A stretch of DNA of 64,000 bases, from assembly GCA_017607445.1 (NCBI GenBank), contig JAEVHH010000004.1, forward strand, positions 2,542,001-2,606,000, read 5' to 3'. Position 1 is the stretch's first letter. The number at the start of each line of letters is the position of its first letter. The notes beneath the pieces are model-generated. The model had not been told where the DNA came from. It searched no databases and worked only from the letters and a program-made list of their open reading frames with translations. This document shows positions 1-12,214 of this stretch, piece by piece. The stretch comes from Histoplasma ohiense (lineage: Eukaryota > Ascomycota > Eurotiomycetes > Onygenales > Ajellomycetaceae). The position numbers were made by a program, and so were the translations under genes.

Positions 1-449
1 AAACCCGCCCTCGTTGTCTGCAAAGTTGGGTCAAGATGAGGTTGAAATATCCGAATCTGGTCGAATTGTCGCGCGGCTAATCCCTTTAATGGCTGACTAA
101 GTCGTATTTTTCTATACTACCGAAACCCGAATTTATATGTTGTATTCTGTATTGTAACAAGAATCTCCGCCAGTAACCATGCGGGGGAACGTTATCGCAG
201 ACTCGAAAATAAATTGACTCCACCATAACCGTGCACAGTTGTTTATTCTATCATCTCTAAATACCGATTTTCAGCATTACTTTTAGTTGCATTATCTATC
301 TCTCGCATATGTACTGTTTCCGATTTTACAGCCGTGCAATCGGTAACTTCGCACTTTTCACTTCGCGGCCATTTGCCCCTCCATTAACGTCAACATTTCG
401 CAGCAGCCCCATTGCGGAACTTGCGAAACAGTCATATATCAAACGAACC
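1..449. other. 5' flank of the SDR gene
   Basis: AT-rich sequence without a supported gene. An ATG at 309 is in frame with the SDR gene start at 450 and would add 47 residues; its context (C at -3) is weak. Nothing else recognisable was seen. Confidence 0.5.
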
Positions 450-1631
450 ATGGCCACGGCGATGGGGAAACGCCTTGAGGGCAAAACTATTGTGATTACT
501 GGCGCATCCTCCGGTATTGGAAAAAGCACGGCAAAGGAATTTGCAAGAACATCGCCGAAGAACCTCAAATTGATTGTTACAGCCCGACGGATTGACTCAT
601 TGAAGCAACTCGCACAGGAGATCAAGGAGGAAGTTGGCGATGGTGTTAAGGTCTTCCCAGTCCAGCTAGATGTCAGCAGCCCCGAGCAAATCAACAACTT
701 CGTGTCGTCCTTACCGGCTGAATTTCGAGAGATTGATATATTGGTTAATAATGCGTGAGTACCCCAAGTGTTTGATGTGGGATAAATTGCTTTTGTGCTT
801 TTGTTTTACACTCGGAAGAATTATTATCATTTTAGATAATTGACGATATCGATGAAACTTAACAGCGGACTTGTCAAAGGTGTCGCCAAAGCCCCTGAAA
901 TCGACCCGAAAGATATAGATACTATGTTTTCCACAAACGTCACTGGCCTCATAAATATGACCCAGGCAATCCTACCTATCTTCAAAAAGAGAGATGAAGG
1001 AGGTCGTGGCGATATTATTAACATTGGAAGCGTTGCTGGAAGAGTGCCATATCCTGGTGGCAGCATATACTGCGCAAGCAAGGCTGCAGTTCGAAGCTTC
1101 ACGGATGCTTTGAGAAAGGAGCTGATTGCAACGAGAATTCGGGTTATTGAGATTGACCCCGGCCAGGTGGAGACGGTATAACAATACACCCTATAAATCC
1201 AATAAATTGCCTACATAGGTTTGTTTGTTGAACAATCGAAAAACTGCTAATGGAATTTTCTTGGGAAAAGGAGTTCTCCCTTGTTCGGTTCTATGGAGAC
1301 AAGGCCAAAGCCGATGCTGTATATGCGTAAGTATAAAATACAAGACCAATCGCCCCTCTGAATGTGCACTTAGAATGTCTTTGATTAACAAAACCTTAGT
1401 GGCTGTGAACCTCTCACGGGCGACGACATCGCCGAAATTGTTGTCTTTGCTGCTGGCCGTAGAGAGAACGTCGTAATGGCGGATACCCTAATATTTCCTC
1501 AGCATCAGGTAGGTTCCATATCCTTTGGATGCAGCAGCTGTTAATAAAACTAAGGATGACAACCCCCGTTTCATCATACTGACTATTTCTCTCAGGGCTC
1601 ACCCACAGATCTCTACAAAAAATCACCATGA
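450..1631 (+). CDS. NADP-dependent short-chain dehydrogenase (YMR226C / YdfG-like), 5 exons
   Basis: Spliced model: exons 450-754, 866-1175, 1271-1326, 1400-1508 and 1596-1631, 816 nt, 271 aa, all introns GT-AG. The protein shows the Rossmann motif TGASSGIG (about residues 18-25), NNAG completed across intron 1, and the catalytic SIYCASK (Tyr-x3-Lys). Length and the VET-EFSLVR and ADTLIFP blocks match the yeast YMR226C / bacterial YdfG group, which oxidises L-serine, L-allo-threonine and related 3-hydroxy acids with NADP; the substrate here is inferred from family. The start at 450 has a good context (ACCATGG). An in-frame ATG at 309 would add a Ser/Arg-rich, acid-poor leader that could be a mitochondrial presequence. 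The last exon is only 36 nt. Convergent with GMF1. Confidence 0.88.
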
Positions 1632-2191
1632 GGAGATAGGAAAGGTAATAGTTATATGAAACTCCAGCCTTGGAAAGCTTGCATAAGGCGGATAGAGTAA
1701 GATCATTCAACTGTTTTCCCCCGAGTTTCAGCAACGTATTGCTGTGTAAACATACATAGAGGAGAGGGGAAGCATTATATGTATATAAGAGAATAAAGAA
1801 CCAAATAATGAAAAACAAAGGCCTCTTACCTCATGTTACATATCTCTTCCCCTGTATATCCCTGTTGGAAATTATTGTCATCAGGGTAGACGAACCTGCT
1901 AGCACCAAATTATATATAGAAAGCCACAGGGGTGACTTAAATCAATAGATATGACAGGAGAGTCATGTTTCCTGCTTCCCATGTAGTTTCTTGCCTAATT
2001 ATCTGGCGTAATGGGATAAAAATGTAGAAATAGATACGTAAGACACGACAGGAGATTAAAGACAAATTAGCTATATATAAAACAAAGTAATAGGAACGCC
2101 CATTCCTGTACGCACAAAATTATCTCATCCTTAGTCTTGATAAATGTTTGGGCGATAAGAACTAGAAGCAAGAATATGCCCCTGGCTTCTC

Positions 2192-2222
<31 letters not shown>

Positions 2223-2374
2223 TGTTCTCAAAAAAAAAAAAAAAAACGCTTGAATTCCCCAATATATATGTACCGTACATTCAACAAAGAAAGACAGGAT
2301 CATGAAGACCCATTGCAAGAATTACATAGAGTGGATATCTCCGATACAGATAGACCCCTTTTATTGCCTCCAGA
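1632..2374. other. Convergent 3' intergenic region with two poly(A) tracts
   Basis: Lies between the ends of two convergent genes. It contains an A28 run at 2192-2219 and an A17 run at 2230-2246, each preceded by TTCTC. No open frame of interest. Confidence 0.6.
2192..2246. repeat. Paired poly(A) tracts, A28 and A17
   Basis: Two adenine homopolymers separated by about 10 bases; the sequence TTCTC precedes each, so the pair looks like a slippage or duplication product. Confidence 0.9.
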
Positions 2375-3239
2375 TTATTCCGAACCTTGCAGCTTAGTCT
2401 CGATATTAATCACATCTGATTCACTATCCACTTCGATAACCCTGTTCACCTCTGCGGTGTTTCTCATCAGCTCGACAGCCCCAGCATACATCATGCGCGA
2501 TGAAGGGTTGCAATTTTCCGGAAGGTAGTATAGAAGGACATAAGGGACGGTGAGACGACCGGAGGACTAATCGTTTCCCGAAAGGAGAGGAATATTAAAG
2601 TTAGCATTTCCTCTTAACTGACTCAAAGTGGAGAGAAAGAAAGAAGCGTATAACTGCATTAGAAATAACGGGTTCTGCATAGAGGGCATGTCCTTCAGGA
2701 CAAGCCATCGCGCAAAGATAACACGGGGAAAACTATGGCATTTACCAGCGTGAGCGGATAGCTGAGCAGGATAAACCGGGGCGACGAATCAGGAAGCTCA
2801 TCTGCAACATCTTCCATTTTGCAATATATTTCATCATCGGCGGGGCGGATCTCTTGAGATTTCGAATCAATCATATCTGCAGCTCACGTGGGCCAATATA
2901 TGGTTTTCGGTTATCATTTCCGCATATAGCCAGGCAATAGAAATACAAATGAAGAGTAAGGCTTTCTTGTTCGTGTATTAGGGACATATATATTTGGTAC
3001 TGTCCAAGGGACATGGGACCACTGGACTAAGGAAAGAAAGGAGAATTACAGATGATAGCTTGAGGGTCTTTCGCTCTGGATGTTCCCAGCCGAAACTTGC
3101 GAAGCTTCTCTTTCGTCTCTGGCGAAAAGGAGTATAACCTGGTATCAGACTGCAGAAAGATCAGTTGCTTGTTAGCTGCCGTACGGATTTGAATGTTGAT
3201 CAGGCCGTGAATTGGAAGACTGGAGCAGTAAGATACCAT
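2375..3239 (-). CDS. GMF1: Glia maturation factor homologue (ADF-H domain), 4 exons
   Basis: Minus-strand model: exon 1 3237-3239 (only the ATG), exon 2 3050-3149, exon 3 2746-2876, exon 4 2375-2566; 426 nt, 141 aa. The product begins M-SDTRLYSFSPETKEKLRKF and continues with LLSYPLTL, SSGRLTVPYVLLYYLP and a C-terminal ELMRNTAEVNRVIEV helix, the hallmarks of GMF, a single ADF/cofilin-fold protein. In yeast GMF binds the Arp2/3 complex, promotes debranching of actin networks and blocks new branching; it acts at cortical actin patches. The length equals that of other fungal GMFs. The first coding exon is the start codon alone, followed at once by an intron (donor GTATCT, acceptor CTGCAG). The symbol follows the S. 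cerevisiae orthologue. Divergent from the molybdopterin-binding gene, sharing a ~300 bp spacer. Confidence 0.93.
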
Positions 3240-3546
3240 TTTGGATGTTGCTGAGGGCGTCTTCTGAACCGCTTTATGGGCAAAAGACCGAGGAGGAACT
3301 GCAATTATTGGCCAATATGATTGTAAAATACAGGTAGTTTTACTTCCCCGACGGTTATCAAGAAGATGTGGACATTGTGATAAGAAAAGTGACGATGATG
3401 GTGGGGCATGTTAGAGTTAGCCACTAAGTTATTTAAGCTAGGGGGATCCGCTCGTTCCTACGACTCATCTTCCGATTGCAAATCCAGAGACCAAGCCCGA
3501 CAGCCATCCCCTGCCCGCTCAACCCTTTCCATCATATGCAGGCTAA
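3240..3546. promoter_or_regulatory. Shared divergent promoter region GMF1 / molybdopterin-binding protein
   Basis: A 307 bp spacer between two divergent start codons must hold the promoters of both genes. No clear TATA box or known operator could be assigned. Confidence 0.4.
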
Positions 3547-4918
3547 ATGTTTGCTCGTGTCAACCAGCTGGCAAAATATCTCTGCCGTCCGCGACCCAAT
3601 TACGGGCATATTCGCACTGCCACGGCTGCCCGTTCGCCTTGGATTCCGCTCCCCATGACATCATATACCGAGACGGCGCTGGCCAACAGCAAGAAAACGA
3701 TACATACAGCAGCATGTTTGATTATTGGCGATGAAGTCTTGGGCGGCAAGGTACGTTAATTTTCATTTGTTGGAGGTTCAGGGAACTTGGTAACTGCTGA
3801 ATTTCCTGGTATAATTAATATAACGTTGCTCTAAGCTCCGCCGTTCTTCCAGACCGTTGACACCAATTCGGCCTTTTTCTCAAAATTCTGCTTCTCGATC
3901 GGCGTGTCATTAAAGCGTGTAGAAGTCATTGCGGACGATGAGAGCGAGATTATCGAAGCCGTAAGACGCATGAGTGAACGGTACGACTTCGTCGTAACGA
4001 GTGGAGGAATTGGCCCAACGTTCGTATCAAATTCCTTCCCCTTCTGCTCTTCATTCCATTCCTTATCCCCTTCCCCTGAAGCGTGTACGCGATATATCCA
4101 TATATTGCACTCATGCACACGTAGCCCTTGCTTCACCTCGCAGCGTCATCACAGCGAAACAGATGCATGCTGACTCCTTGGGTGTGCGCGGGCAATGACG
4201 GGGCGCTGCTGGGGGCGGAAAATACCACCCTCACCTTCCCGCCATATGATCCCAGCGGCACAAAAACTTCCAATCAAACAGCCACGATGACATCACCTAC
4301 CAATCAATAGCACGAGCGTTTGGCCTAAAGCTGAAACTTCATGAAGAGGCCCTGGCGCGGATGCGCAGCCTGTCAAAGCCGCAACAGGCGCAACGGGACT
4401 TCGACTGGGACACCCCTTCACCGGCACTCACAGCGCGCCTACGCATGGTCCAAATACCCGTAGATGATGCCATCCCGCTGAAAGACCAGGCGGTATTCCT
4501 CGCGGATGACCTCTGGCTGCCTGTCTCCGTTGTGAATGGGAACGTGTATATCCTTCCCGGAGTACCGACGTTGTTCGAGCGCCTGTGCAATGCGCTTAAG
4601 CCGCTGCTGAAACCCCGCCTAGCTGATCCGATGGGGGAAGGCATTCATCGTCTCTTATTTGCAACGCCATTGTACGAGAGTACGATTGCGCCGTATCTGA
4701 CAGAACTAGCGGCTAGGGTAGAGCCGCAAGGTGTCAAAGTCGGGAGCTATCCGCGCTGGGGCAAGAAACGGAATACGGTGACGCTAGTTGGAAAGGATTT
4801 GAAGTTTATGGAGAGCCTTGTTGATGAGGTGGAGAAGAATGTGGAAGGACGGAGAGTAACGAGGGAAGATGAGGATGACCCTCCCGAAGCAGACGTTGAG
4901 AGTCAGTCCTCTAAGTAA
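3547..4918 (+). CDS. CinA/MoaB-like molybdopterin-binding domain protein, 3 exons
   Basis: Exons 3547-3750, 3853-4019 and 4282-4918; 1008 nt, 335 aa. The core (about residues 50-250) is a MoCF_biosynth/molybdopterin-binding fold: LIIGDEVLGGK-TVDTN near the start, SGGIGPTHDD restored exactly across intron 2, and a later ILPGVPTLF block as in CinA. Relatives bind molybdopterin or act in FAD/NAD-linked nucleotide metabolism, so the reaction here is uncertain. The first ~36 residues are rich in Arg and poor in acidic residues, like a mitochondrial presequence; a second in-frame Met at 3655 (MTSYTE) would give a cytosolic form. The C-terminus is acidic (EDEDDPPEAD). Intron 2 is long (262 nt) with the unusual donor GTTCGT. 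Confidence 0.82.
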
Positions 4919-5416
4919 AGGGGGGTATGGCTGGGACGATTTAGATTCGCTATCTATCGCTATTTAAAAGTGAAATATAATTTCCACGTAGACCAGTTTA
5001 TCTCTTATGGCCGATTAAAAAGTGTATGTCTTGCCAGCTATATAATTCGTCCTGAGAAACATTCTCTCCCAGTGCCGCCTAGCTAACCCTTTCCCACCTC
5101 ATCCCGTTGGCGGATGCATAAGTCCCATTCCTGCACTGATCTAGAGGATACTATTTCTCCTTTTCCTCAAACAGAGCGCTGCAGTAGTGACGGATGTTGT
5201 CATCATCCCAGGACGGGGAAAGATGGGGAAACGGAAAAGAAGTAATTTACTTCCAATACAGCCTCCTCCATCATCATCATCATCTCATTCTATTCTCATT
5301 TCAACTGCAGAACGAACTCCCAGCAGCACCAGAACATGTAACAAAGCATATATATCTATGTGTCGAGGTAGGTATGTAAGTGATAATTACACGTTAAATC
5401 CGCTTGCGTCCCTCTC

Positions 5417-5440
<24 letters not shown>
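5417..5440. repeat. (CA)12 microsatellite
   Basis: Perfect dinucleotide run, followed by an imperfect TATACACAC tail. Confidence 0.95.
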
Positions 5441-5449
<9 letters not shown>

Positions 5450-5788
5450 CTAGACATAGAATCTAACATGTTATGAACAACAAGAGCTATCTACACGGAA
5501 TAAGGCGATAGTTCCAAACTACTGCAGCTCTCCTACCCATATTCCAGCCAACCAGAATATCCAACCCGGTTTACTGCTGAAAAATTGACCACCTAAACAC
5601 AATCACCTCTCCTTGACCCACCTCAAGCCCCTTGTTTTCTCTCACGTTTATTTCATCTAAACAACATTTGAGGAATGCTTACAACTCAATTGTGGTGGGG
5701 GAAATGGGGGATCACGAATGCCACAGGAAGGGGGGAAGTCCCGCGACGCCGTTCACCCCCCAAAATAAGTATGGAGGAGGATAGGGCA

Positions 5789-5842
<54 letters not shown>
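5789..5842. repeat. (ATTG)13 tetranucleotide microsatellite
   Basis: About 54 bp of uninterrupted ATTG units. All frames through it are open because a 4-mer cycles through the same codon set, which explains the spurious repetitive open frames here. Confidence 0.95.
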
Positions 5843-6428
5843 ATATGTAGGGGAAGTATGATAAAAAAATAAGGTGAAAAGAGGAAACAGAACTTGAAAG
5901 AAGCAGAGAATATTTCAAAGAGTCGGGAGTAGAAGGTGTGTGGGGGGCGGTGGAGGGGAGGGGGGAGAGGAGAGAAGAGCAAAACAGAACATACATAATG
6001 AACGGAAAAAAAATTTTTTTTTTCAAGAGGAAAATAAGAATGGAAAAAACTAAAGAGAGAAGGGGAAAAAAGGGAATTGAGGAAGGAATATAGAATAACG
6101 TAGATGAAACAAAAAGTTCAATAGCTAGATTCTACATACGCGTGAATGAGATATGAACAAAGCAAGATAGAAACCAATAAAAGCTCAAACACCAAAGGCA
6201 ACGCGCGATAACAAATTGAGGACCGGACAAAAATACAGGTCCAGTGTGAATAGAGGGAGAAAGAAGTTAAGGAGAGCTGAAGAGAGAAATCAATTACGGA
6301 ACTAGAAATAATAAATAAATGGAATAGGGTAACGGCGGATATCAAGGAGGTATATAAGGTTCATAGATGGAAACAGAAGAAAAACGCATCTGTGGGTGCA
6401 CCTAAGTTCTATCATCATATATAAAGGG

Positions 6429-6450
6429 TTTTTTTTTTTTTTTTTTTTTT
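6429..6450. repeat. Poly(T) tract, T22
   Basis: Homopolymer in the spacer downstream of RAS. Confidence 0.9.
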
Positions 6451-7259
6451 GCCCCTTTTTGATTTGACTCTCACTTAGGTGCCATTATCTCTTCCAGGAA
6501 ACCAGTCTTCGCGTGCATTTTTGGGGGTATTGTTTGTTATAAGAGGGAATGGAGTGTGACTAGAGGAAGTAGTGGTATCTGTATAGATAGAATACGGAAA
6601 TTCAAGGAACGGATAAGGGAACGGATAAGGACAGTTGAAAAATAAAAGAAAATAAAACCGTAAAGGAGACAGGATGAATGGCCTCTTTAAGTCGAGAGAG
6701 CCGAATATAGAAATTGAAAAATTGGGGGAAGGGGGGCCACGAATTATACTATGAAATACGCGCCCAGAGAGTAAATTGAATAAAAAAGGAAGAGAAAAAA
6801 GAAAGGAAAAAGAAATATAGGGAGAAAATGAAATCGAAGCATATAACAGGAAATAAACTGGGGTTGACGTTGGAGACTTTCGTGCGGGGAAATGATATGT
6901 AAAGATGAAGGGTCCAAGCAATGAGGCGTTCGGGCAGGTGATATTTGGAGCAATTGTAGCATACCGCCTGCCGTCCGACTCAATAGGGGAATGTTAGAAG
7001 AACAGATATCAGGATAAGAATGCTTAAGTATGTCGTCCAGCATCATTCTATCGAGTCGTAGAGTTTTGTGTTTTGTGTGTGTTTTCTTCTCCTCTTTTCT
7101 CTTTCTTTTCAGAGAGTGCAGAATGATAATTGTCTGGTTGCGTGTGTATCATCGTAGCTCCGTCTTCGGGGGCGGTTTCTTCTTCTTTTTCTTTAAATCT
7201 TCCTCCCCTTTAATCGCCCTCAACAATTCTTGTGCTTCCTTTCATTTATTAAAGCCCTC

Positions 7260-8265
7260 CTACATGATGGCGCATCTTGAGCAGCACCCATTCCCCTCTT
7301 CGTGCTCATCCATCTCCATCTTTTCTGGGGCTCGGGATCCATAGCCGCCACCTCCTGACGAATACGATGACATCTCCTTGTTATAACGGCGAATTTCCCG
7401 TACAATATCGTAGAACGCGTTGTCGACATTGATGCGAGATTTTGCTGAGGTCTCGATAAATTTGCAACCAAAGTCGCGGGCCAATGCTTCACCCTCTGTA
7501 ATTTCCCACGTATCGTCAGTGCTGTCAATAGAAGAAATATAATACGACGAATATTGGACCCATCGTATTGCCTAAGGAAAATTAAATATTAACAAAACCG
7601 TTTCGTACCTTGTTCAGATACCACCCGTTCTCTCTCCAAGTCGCACTTATTGCCAACGACGATGATGGGAAAATAGTCCTTGTCCTTCACGCGCAATATT
7701 TGTTGCTGATAGGTCATGATTTCTTCGAATGACTGCCTAGAAGTGATGGAGTACACCAAAAGGAAACCCTCGCCTGTCCGCATATATTGTTCTCGCATGG
7801 CTGAGTATTCTTCCTGTCCAGCTGTGTCGAGAACGTCCAGCAGAGCAACCTCATCGTCGATAACGCATTGTTTCCGATACGAGTCTATTCTCACGGAGTT
7901 TTGTGACCGCAGTGTAAGTCAATATGGCCAGTTGATTTTGAGGGGGGGAAGAAAGGAAAGGGACCACGGGAATGGCGCCGCCCACCTTCGATTGTTGGAT
8001 CGTACTCATCGACGAAATGGCTCTGGATCAATTGGATGGTCAAACAGGACTTCCCAACACCTCCTCCACCGACAACGACCAGCTTGTATTCTCGAAGAAA
8101 CTGTTGAGAAAGGGGTACGACTTAGTATATCTCACGGACTGATATCTTCATTTTGTTTCCCCGTTGTCCTCTTGAGGAATGGACATTGGGATCGATGGGA
8201 ATGGAGATAGGGGTGGAGTGTGGAGGTAGGCGTTGAGTTGACATTTAACTAACCTTTGAAGCCAT
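7260..8265 (-). CDS. ras1: Ras small GTPase (RasA/Ras1 type), 4 exons
   Basis: Exons 8254-8265, 7986-8100, 7609-7884 and 7260-7495; 639 nt, 212 aa. Seen in order: [22 protein letters not shown] (P-loop, about residues 15-22), effector loop YDPTIEDSY joined across intron 2, DTAGQEEYSAM (switch II), NKCD and ETSAK (guanine specificity). The Ser/Gly-rich hypervariable tail ends in CAIM, a farnesylation CAAX box, with Cys-Cys just upstream as likely palmitoylation sites. This matches the Aspergillus RasA class, a membrane-bound switch controlling polarised growth and cAMP/MAPK signalling (family knowledge). The first coding exon is only 12 nt (MASK). The leader upstream on the minus strand is pyrimidine-rich. 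The paralogue name is inferred from overall sequence. Confidence 0.95.
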
Positions 8266-9643
8266 GACACCGAAATGTGGTTGGTTGAGAACCAAAACTC
8301 GTTGGGTTCAGGCAAAGGGGATGAATGACGAGGACGAAAAGGTGGCGAGAGTATGTCAATTGCAGCCCCGGTGGAGAGGCTGGTTCGAGAGACAACGAAT
8401 GTTCTGAGGGTGTTCTAGGAAGAAGAATGGGCGCAAAAAAAACTACTTGGCCACACAGGGGGGACAAGCGAGAGTAAACCCAAAGCCAAGCAAGCTTAGA
8501 CAAAGTCAGGGGGCTTTAGAATTGAGAGAAAACCTTGGAAGAGAAGGTTGGATCAAGGGTGGGCGAGGAGATGACGGAAACAATGATGGAAGTGAAGAGG
8601 AGAGGCGAGAATCGAGATGGACGCAGGACAGAGGAGAAGAACGATGGCGCTTCACCCAACCGTTGTGGAGGCGGGGACTGTTGAACTTGTGGAAGTTGTG
8701 GTCTGGGGTTGGCGGTGGGTTCTCACTTCGTTCTGGGTGCGGACCAGACGACGAAGCTACTTTGTTAGGCGGGTTTAGGAGTGGTTTAGGGAGGGTTGGA
8801 GAGTCGAATCCAAGGTTTAGCAGGTTTAGCAGGTTTAGCAGGTTAAGTTGGAATGTGGCAGTTACCGATGGCAGAACTCCTATGAACTTGAATCACTCCA
8901 TCGATTGAATTGAATGGAGGAATTGCAGATTCCACAACAAGAATGCGACATGGCTGCTGTTCCCGTCGTGCTGGTACACACAGCAAGTACCAGGAGGATG
9001 TGCAGTACATACATGTAGTGTCCATGTACCAGTTCAAATCACTTGCTCTCTGCCAGCACACTACCCTATGTCACTCTGCACACGATGTACCCCCTTATTA
9101 TTTACCTCTACATCGTCGCGCAACCTACCTCGATGTATACACACCACAGTGATTGCATACAAGACCACAAATATCCCCCAACTCTCCTCTGTTTGTGATC
9201 CTTATCATAACCCCGTTGCCAATGATCTCTAGCTATTCGTGGATATCACGGGCGCCATCACAAGCTGCTAAAATTAATAGCCCAATCGCCCCCTCCTCGC
9301 TTCCCGGGGTTTGTGTGCCCTTACTGAGTTCCTTTCTACCATTTCCTCCTATCATCTTGCGCGGGCGTTGCAGTTCTAGGTTAACCTTCTATGTATGGTC
9401 CGTCCGCCTGCGCGGGGCTGCACTCCACACTCTGCATGGGCTTTTACTCTATCCATCCCTGGCTCTTTCAAACCTATTGCGTTGCCGTATATGCACAGAG
9501 TTGCGGGCAAAAATAAAAAAAAAATAAAAAAAAATACTAGAGCATGCAACTTGAACCTGCATATCTTTGCTCTGGCCACATACATTCACATCCGTCCAAA
9601 AAAGCACTAGCCGAAGGGAAAAAACATAAAAAGAAAAGATAAC
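8266..9643. other. RAS upstream region and spacer
   Basis: Pyrimidine-rich on the minus strand directly upstream of RAS, as in a long fungal 5' leader. Holds a 9-bp tandem repeat near 8813. A plus-strand open frame at 8447-8908 is very Gly/Arg-rich and looks like the complement of a CT-rich leader. No gene supported. Confidence 0.5.
8813..8846. repeat. 9-bp tandem repeat (AGGTTTAGC)3 plus partial unit
   Basis: Three perfect units from 8813 to 8839 and a degenerate fourth (AGGTTAAG). Looser AGG/GGTTTAG copies occur at about 8770-8800. It lies ~550 bp upstream of the RAS start codon. Confidence 0.85.
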
Positions 9644-10156
9644 TTACTCGCGGCCCAACCCGGGATATCATAGTGAGCGGGTGGTAAGCACCGCTGTGCA
9701 AAATATCACAATTCTCGCGTTTTTTCATCCCCAACCACGCGACGAAAATCTAGACAGTAGATATTTAATTATTTCAATCGTGTCATATTAATTATATGTG
9801 AAATTAGAATCTAGATCATATTAATTGTCTTCTAGATGATCAGAGTTGATGGAGTGAAACTTCTGAAGTTATCTAACATCTCATTTAAAGCTATCCTCTT
9901 GCCCAGCGGATTGAAAGAGGACATTGAATTGACAAGAAAGAGCAGCACGGCTGAGGCCAGGACATCTTTCATCAAATTCTATAGCTGCTTCTACACATTG
10001 ACTTCTTGAGATCCTTCAACCATCTTAAGATAGATATAATCCCGTGGTTATCGCGTGGTTGGGGATGAAAAAACGTGAGAATTGGCAAAGCAGTGATATT
10101 TTGCACAACGGTGCCCACCACCCACTATAGGATATGGTGGGTTGGGCCGCGAGTTA
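9644..10156. mobile_element. MITE with ~100 bp terminal inverted repeats and TTA target duplication
   Basis: The left arm (9647-9742) and right arm (10051-10153) are inverted copies: both begin CTCGCGGCCCAACCC and share the stretches GTGCAAAATATCAC and TTTTTTCATCCCCAACCACG, with small indels between. The 507 bp element is flanked on both sides by TTA (9644-9646 and 10154-10156). A ~310 bp AT-rich interior has no open frame. A 3-bp TTA/TWA duplication is typical of PIF/Harbinger elements, so this is probably a non-autonomous derivative; the superfamily is an inference because a TA duplication (Tc1/mariner) cannot be excluded from one copy. Confidence 0.85.
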
Positions 10157-12214
10157 AAAAAAAAAAAAAGAGGAAAACCAATATCCCTTGCCCTGCAAAA
10201 AATTCACACCAATGTTGCCAATTTTCCTTCTCCCGCGAGCCTCCGGGTGTGAGGGAGTGTTCTTCCTCCAGCTTCCTCTTATCACCCTGGTTGGCAATGG
10301 CAAATATACAATGCGCAATCCACTTTTTATACGCATGGCTCCCTTGTTTTCCTCTCTATATTCTTTGATTTTGACTTTTGAACAACTGTTTATTCCAATA
10401 GAATGGTTAGATCTGAGTTGGCGGTTTAGGACAAGGTACTGTAGTACATGTACATCAATCAGATATGGGTAGGATGGACTGGAAATTCCTTTTTCCTCAT
10501 TCACTCATCCGGTTCACGAAGACGTGTATTTGACCACTTGGCAATGACTCCTGAGGAGGCAATCATATCATCAGAGGAGCATATTCCATACCAATGTGCC
10601 ATAAAAACATCAGGCACATGTTCTGCTGCGCTTTCTGAAAGCCCAGCGTTGATTATTATGACCGCACAGTTCACCGCGGCTATGATAAATCGGTTCATAA
10701 TTGTAGATACCATCAGCCATCATAATCACGGAAACTCTTGAAACAGGAGGCCCGTTAACGACAGATCTAAAATGCTACTAGAAGGAGGGGTTGGGAGATA
10801 GTCCCTTGTAGGCGCCCTTCACCGTCACCATCGGTGGATGCTGGCTCTGTGGTATCTGTAACGCCTTGTATATTTTGGGCCTGTCCAAACACCTATCTCT
10901 GATGTACAGTACACTTGATATATGCAACCATAGGCGCTAAGCAGCCCGCAGCTCAGGTTCCAGGTGGATGGACGACAAAAGGAAAAACTCACCGACGAAC
11001 CTAAGTTAGGGAGAGACGTCAACATCACCCCACTTTCGATGTTTTGATGACAACAATGGACACATATGATAGGAAATGAAGGTAAACGCTTTTCAGGATT
11101 GGGACCATTGCGACGGACGTGAATCACAAGTCACTGACAAACTGAGATGCATGATTTCTCTGCTGTGGAGCAACATTCTGCGACGTCATTTCTGCATTAT
11201 TTCTATGATTTACCATTTCCAGGCCGGAGAATTCGAAAGCAAGTCAACGATCCTTTCTCACCAATAAGTATGAGGGGCGAGAGCTTTACCCCGCCAAATT
11301 CCGTGCAGAAAATCTGTCAGTTCGGTCCGGGACTAATGTCGGTCATCGGACTTCGATATTTCAACGGCTAGGATCGTACAGGAAACACCGCCTATTGAAA
11401 TCTTCAAGAATGACTGTATCCAGCAGGCTAGCCTCTTCATTTCTCCACGGCGGCATTTTCCTTGTTAGATGAATATCCAGAAGGTTCAATATCTTCAAAT
11501 ACAGGCCAATGGCGGAAGTGCTTGGGGACTTTGCACCTAGCCACATCTGCTTCCCGTCACCTGATTTAGTGTGGCTTCTACTTGGACATAACGGTTTTCA
11601 ATTCGCTCTTCTGATTGGAGACCTTGCTTCCAAGGTTCCCTCCTCTCCAGCATTCTTGAATATCAAAAGCTCCTGGTCCAAATTGTGTGTTCGGGAATCT
11701 TCCATCCGTGCAGTCAACACCCCATGCAGGATATTTGGGACCATAAGTGCACGAAACGAAAATAAACCACAAGAATAATTAATTCGATCCCGAGCCGATC
11801 CAGCCGACAAACTCAGCTCCCTCTTCGACGACTAGGGAGAGGTTTTGGCCCTATTGCTACCCTCTACTCAGAAGCCATCTAATGAGATCGACATTTTAAT
11901 TGAGTTTACGGAATCCCCGAGGCTTGGTATTGTTCTTTTTACGCCACCCTTCCCTCTCAAGCTCAAATCCATGCTTTACCTATCTACTAATCAATTCCCC
12001 TGGCTCTAGAAAATAGAAAGGATATTAGAGATATCACTACCAGGAACCGAAAAAACAATTAAAATTAAAAACAACTTAAGAATTATTGACTCCTCAGAAT
12101 CGGAGTTTAGATATCCCGCAGAGGCATCTATTATTTTAGCTACTAATTGATGGAGGAAGGTTGGTTAATTGTAACTAACTAGCGGGCACAGCACCAGCCC
12201 GATGTCAAATCAAG

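Larger units (their letters stand above)
4919..7259. other. 2.3 kb gene-free spacer, microsatellite-rich
   Basis: Between the end of the molybdopterin-binding gene and the end of RAS. Contains (CA)12 at 5417-5440, an (ATTG)n array at 5789-5842 and a T22 run at 6429-6450. The only open frames translate these repeats or pyrimidine-rich sequence. No gene supported; probably 3' UTRs plus spacer. Confidence 0.6.

Noticed and set aside
5686..6026. Open frames with repeated SINQ units
   Set aside because: Pure translation of the ATTG microsatellite.
8447..8908. Gly/Arg-rich plus-strand open frame opposite the RAS leader
   Set aside because: Composition reflects a CT-rich minus-strand leader; it includes the 9-bp tandem repeat and no domain.
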